Positions 4,408 to 6,732 of a DNA stretch of 6,732 bases are shown here, piece after piece. The notes beneath the pieces are model-generated. The model ran no database searches, was not told the DNA's origin, and was given only the letters and a program-made list of their open reading frames with translations. Both the position numbers and the translations under genes were made by a program. Each line of letters begins with the position of its first letter. The first letter of the stretch is position 1. Location of the stretch: assembly GCA_947176975.1 (NCBI GenBank), contig CAMWSW010000050.1:1-6732 (forward strand), read 5' to 3'. The DNA comes from an uncultured Clostridia bacterium. GTDB taxonomy: Bacteria; Bacillota; Clostridia; Christensenellales; UBA3700.

Positions 4408-6732
4408 CTATTTTAACGTAACTATCGTTACTCCGCTTTCTCCTTCGCCATACTTTCCGATTCTAAACGATTCCACCGCAGACGACGTCCTTAAATAGTC
4501 TTGAACTGCTTTTCGTAAAATCCCCGTCCCCTTGCCGTGCACGACTCTAATTTCAGAGCAATTATGCATAATTGCTTCGCTAATATAATTATCAAGATTA
4601 TACAAAGCTTCGTCAACTCTCTGTCCAATAAGATTTATCTCAAAGCTAAAGGCCTTATTGGAAAATTCTTTACTGACTGTCACTTTAACTTTATCTTTTA
4701 TCTCTTGAGCAACAATTTTCTGACAATCCGATATCTTAATTGTCGTTGTCAAAATACCAACTTTGACTTGACATTCTTTTTTCTTTTGATTTAGACCTAC
4801 TACTTCGCCTTGATTGTTGAGACTGGTAATGAATACTTTATCGCCAATTGCAATATCTCCGTCAATAGGTATAAATTCTCTCTTAGGCTTTTGCTCTTCA
4901 ATTTTGATATCTCCGAGTTTTTTTCTCAATCTTCTGGCTTCAAAGAGCGCCTGCTCGTCTCCCTGCTTTACCAATTCTTTGATTTCTTCCAACAGCTCAT
5001 CAGCTTCCTCAAGATAATCAGATAGTAATTCTTTTGCGCCTTTTTTCATTTTTTCTTCAAGTTTTTGCTTTTGAATATTCAAATCTTCAAGGGCATTTTT
5101 CGCTTTTTCAGCGGCTTTTTCTGATATTAAGTAGTTTTCTTTCGCCTTTTCCTCATACTCTTGAGCAAGTCGCCTCGATCTCTCTGCGCCTTTAATTACG
5201 TTGTCGAAAGCAACTTTCTCTTTGCTCAATCTGCCTCTTGCATTCTCTACAATATGTTTTTTCAATCCTAATGAAGCGGCAATTTCCAATGCGTTGGACG
5301 AACTGCTATGTCCCATAATCAATTTGTACGTAGGAGCAAAAGTCAACGGATCGAAATCCATACCCGCGCTGGCAATACCTTCCGTCATAAGAGAATATTC
5401 TTTTAACTCGCTGTAATGGGTACTTGTTATTGTTTTACACCCTTTGTTCTTAAAAAATTCTATAAGACTGATTGCCAATGCGCTTCCCTCTACAGGATCT
5501 GTTCCACCGCCCAATTCGTCAAGCAACAAGAGGCAATTTGGCGTCACATGATTGCAAATATATATCAAATTGGTCATGTGAGAAGAAAAAGTAGACAAAC
5601 TTTGCTCAATATTTTGCTCGTCACCAATATCGCAAAACACGTTTTCAAATACTGCAAGTTTGCTATCGCCTGAGCACGGCGGAAAGATTCCAGACGCCGC
5701 CATGAGCGAAAGAATTCCGACTAGCTTTAGCGATACCGTTTTACCGCCCGTATTAGGTCCTGTAATAAGCAAGGTATTATAATCGACACCTAAGTTAATC
5801 GACACGGGCACGACTTTTTGTTTATCAATCAACGGATGCCTGCCCTCAATGATCTCAACTACGCCGTTATCGTTCAGCTCGACTTTATTGCCCTTAATCT
5901 CTTGAGAATATCTTGCCTTTGCAAATATGCTGTCAAGATATGCAATATTTTGATAAGTAGACTTCAAATTATCACACGCATACGTGATTTTTTGAGAAAA
6001 ATATTGCAAAATACGTCCGATTTCATTATTTTCTTCGGCGCAAAGTCCTCTAAGTTCATTGTTCATTTCGACAATTGCCATTGGCTCTATATATACCGTA
6101 GCTCCAGACGCCGACTGATCGTGTACAAGTCCTTTTACTTGTCTTACGTACTCACTTTTAACGGGTATTACGTACCTATTATTACGCATTGTGACTAAAG
6201 AATCTTGCAAATAATTGCTAAAATCCGCCGAAGTAACGTAAGAATTGAGTTTTTGCCTAATCTTATCGTTGCACGCCCTAATACTCTGTCTGATAGATTT
6301 AAGAGCGGGAGACGCATTGTCACTCACTTCGTTATCTCCTAAAATACTATCATAAATACTATTTTCAAGTTCATTATCAATATATAGACTGTTTATCAAC
6401 GACTTAATATCATCAACGCTTTGAGAATTTATTTTATATATTGAGCTGTAAACCAATCTCGACGTACGGAGAAGTCTACCCACTCTTATTATATCCGCGC
6501 AAGAAAGCGTCATAAATTTGCTTGCGTTGTCGAGGATATCTTCCATTTCGTCCACTGAAAACGCCGGCGCGACTAAGTGGTCGTATAATATCTCATGAGC
6601 TTGCGCTGTAAGATTGGCTAGATATTGCGCCTCACTCAGTTCTATGCTAGGCTTTATGGACAAAACGGTATTTTTTGCAAGAAGCGACGAAGCATGATTG
6701 GCAACCTGCGCCAATATCTTATCATACTCCAA
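4408..6732 (-). CDS. mutS2: MutS2 ATPase with Smr domain (N-terminus just outside window)
   Basis: MutS2 is a MutS paralogue that lacks the mismatch-recognition domain. It has been linked to control of recombination and, in Bacillus subtilis, to sensing and rescue of collided ribosomes. 774 residues are present and end in TAG. The TTG at the edge is the Leu of the conserved LEYDKIL motif, normally about ten residues from the start, so little is missing. In order: core and clamp region (about 1-300, with DQSASGATVYIEP at 205-217); ABC-type ATPase with Walker A GPNTGGKT (325-332), DIGDEQ (368-373), signature STFSSH (380-385), Walker B LLLLDE (401-406) and H-loop STHY with His439; a charged coiled coil (about 500-610); a KOW-like module (about 622-672); and a C-terminal Smr domain (about 690-774) with HGKGTG (732-737). 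Two variants stand out: INLIG where many homologues have LDLRG, and GHSSSSNALEIA where PGRSNAxxIA is common. It is the first gene of the block visible here. Confidence 0.96.
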   Translation of the reverse strand: MEYDKILAQVANHASSLLAKNTVLSIKPSIELSEAQYLANLTAQAHEILYDHLVAPAFSVDEMEDILDNASKFMTLSCADIIRVGRLLRTSRLVYSSIYKINSQSVDDIKSLINSLYIDNELENSIYDSILGDNEVSDNASPALKSIRQSIRACNDKIRQKLNSYVTSADFSNYLQDSLVTMRNNRYVIPVKSEYVRQVKGLVHDQSASGATVYIEPMAIVEMNNELRGLCAEENNEIGRILQYFSQKITYACDNLKSTYQNIAYLDSIFAKARYSQEIKGNKVELNDNGVVEIIEGRHPLIDKQKVVPVSINLGVDYNTLLITGPNTGGKTVSLKLVGILSLMAASGIFPPCSGDSKLAVFENVFCDIGDEQNIEQSLSTFSSHMTNLIYICNHVTPNCLLLLDELGGGTDPVEGSALAISLIEFFKNKGCKTITSTHYSELKEYSLMTEGIASAGMDFDPLTFAPTYKLIMGHSSSSNALEIAASLGLKKHIVENARGRLSKEKVAFDNVIKGAERSRRLAQEYEEKAKENYLISEKAAEKAKNALEDLNIQKQKLEEKMKKGAKELLSDYLEEADELLEEIKELVKQGDEQALFEARRLRKKLGDIKIEEQKPKREFIPIDGDIAIGDKVFITSLNNQGEVVGLNQKKKECQVKVGILTTTIKISDCQKIVAQEIKDKVKVTVSKEFSNKAFSFEINLIGQRVDEALYNLDNYISEAIMHNCSEIRVVHGKGTGILRKAVQDYLRTSSAVESFRIGKYGEGESGVTIVTLK

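Noticed and set aside
5818..6198. Plus-strand 126-residue open frame opposite mutS2
   Set aside because: It is antisense to a strongly conserved mutS2 region, lacks a convincing ribosome binding site and resembles no family; likewise the other plus-strand frames opposite mutS2, nifS and thiI.
6721..6732. TTG at the right edge as the mutS2 start
   Set aside because: It encodes the Leu of the conserved LEYDKIL motif, which in MutS2 is preceded by about ten residues, so the true start is outside the window.
1..6732. Mobile elements, CRISPR arrays, tRNA or rRNA genes, defence systems
   Set aside because: On reading both strands I found no long repeats, no terminal inverted repeats, no transposase or nuclease-effector motifs and no cloverleaf-like segment; coding density is near complete with housekeeping families.

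Overview
This A+T-rich window looks like chromosomal DNA from a member of the Bacillota, most likely a Clostridia-type organism. The reasons are a full-length MutS2 with a C-terminal Smr domain, a ThiI that lacks the E. coli-type rhodanese domain and sits beside its own cysteine desulfurase, GAGGTG-type ribosome binding sites, GTG starts, and a class A penicillin-binding protein with a long C-terminal tail. This placement is inferred from gene families and order only; no rRNA or other marker is present.

Layout. Positions 1-1542 (+) hold the C-terminal 513 residues of a class A penicillin-binding protein; its glycosyltransferase domain lies beyond the left edge. A short GC-rich hairpin at 1547-1569 separates it from a convergent minus-strand gene block that fills the rest of the window. 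Read in the direction of transcription (right to left), the block is mutS2 (right edge to 4408, missing only a few N-terminal codons), a small two-helix membrane protein of unknown function (4401-3922), a NifS/NifZ-like cysteine desulfurase (3935-2832) and thiI (2751-1576). The first three genes are tightly packed: 6 nt between mutS2 and the membrane protein, then a 14-nt overlap into the desulfurase. An 80-nt gap precedes thiI. The block ends at the hairpin, which has a T-rich tail on the minus strand.

How the genes work together. The desulfurase and ThiI form a recognisable pathway: the desulfurase mobilises sulfur from cysteine and ThiI installs it as 4-thiouridine in tRNA, and possibly supplies sulfur for thiamine. 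MutS2 is a ribosome-collision sensor and/or DNA-recombination ATPase. The block could therefore have a translation or tRNA-quality theme, but this is inference from proximity. The penicillin-binding protein belongs to an unrelated, convergent unit.

I see no mobile element, CRISPR array, rRNA, tRNA or riboswitch, and no intergenic stretch longer than about 80 nt. This is mostly an ordinary housekeeping region. The least explained element is the small membrane protein embedded between mutS2 and the desulfurase.
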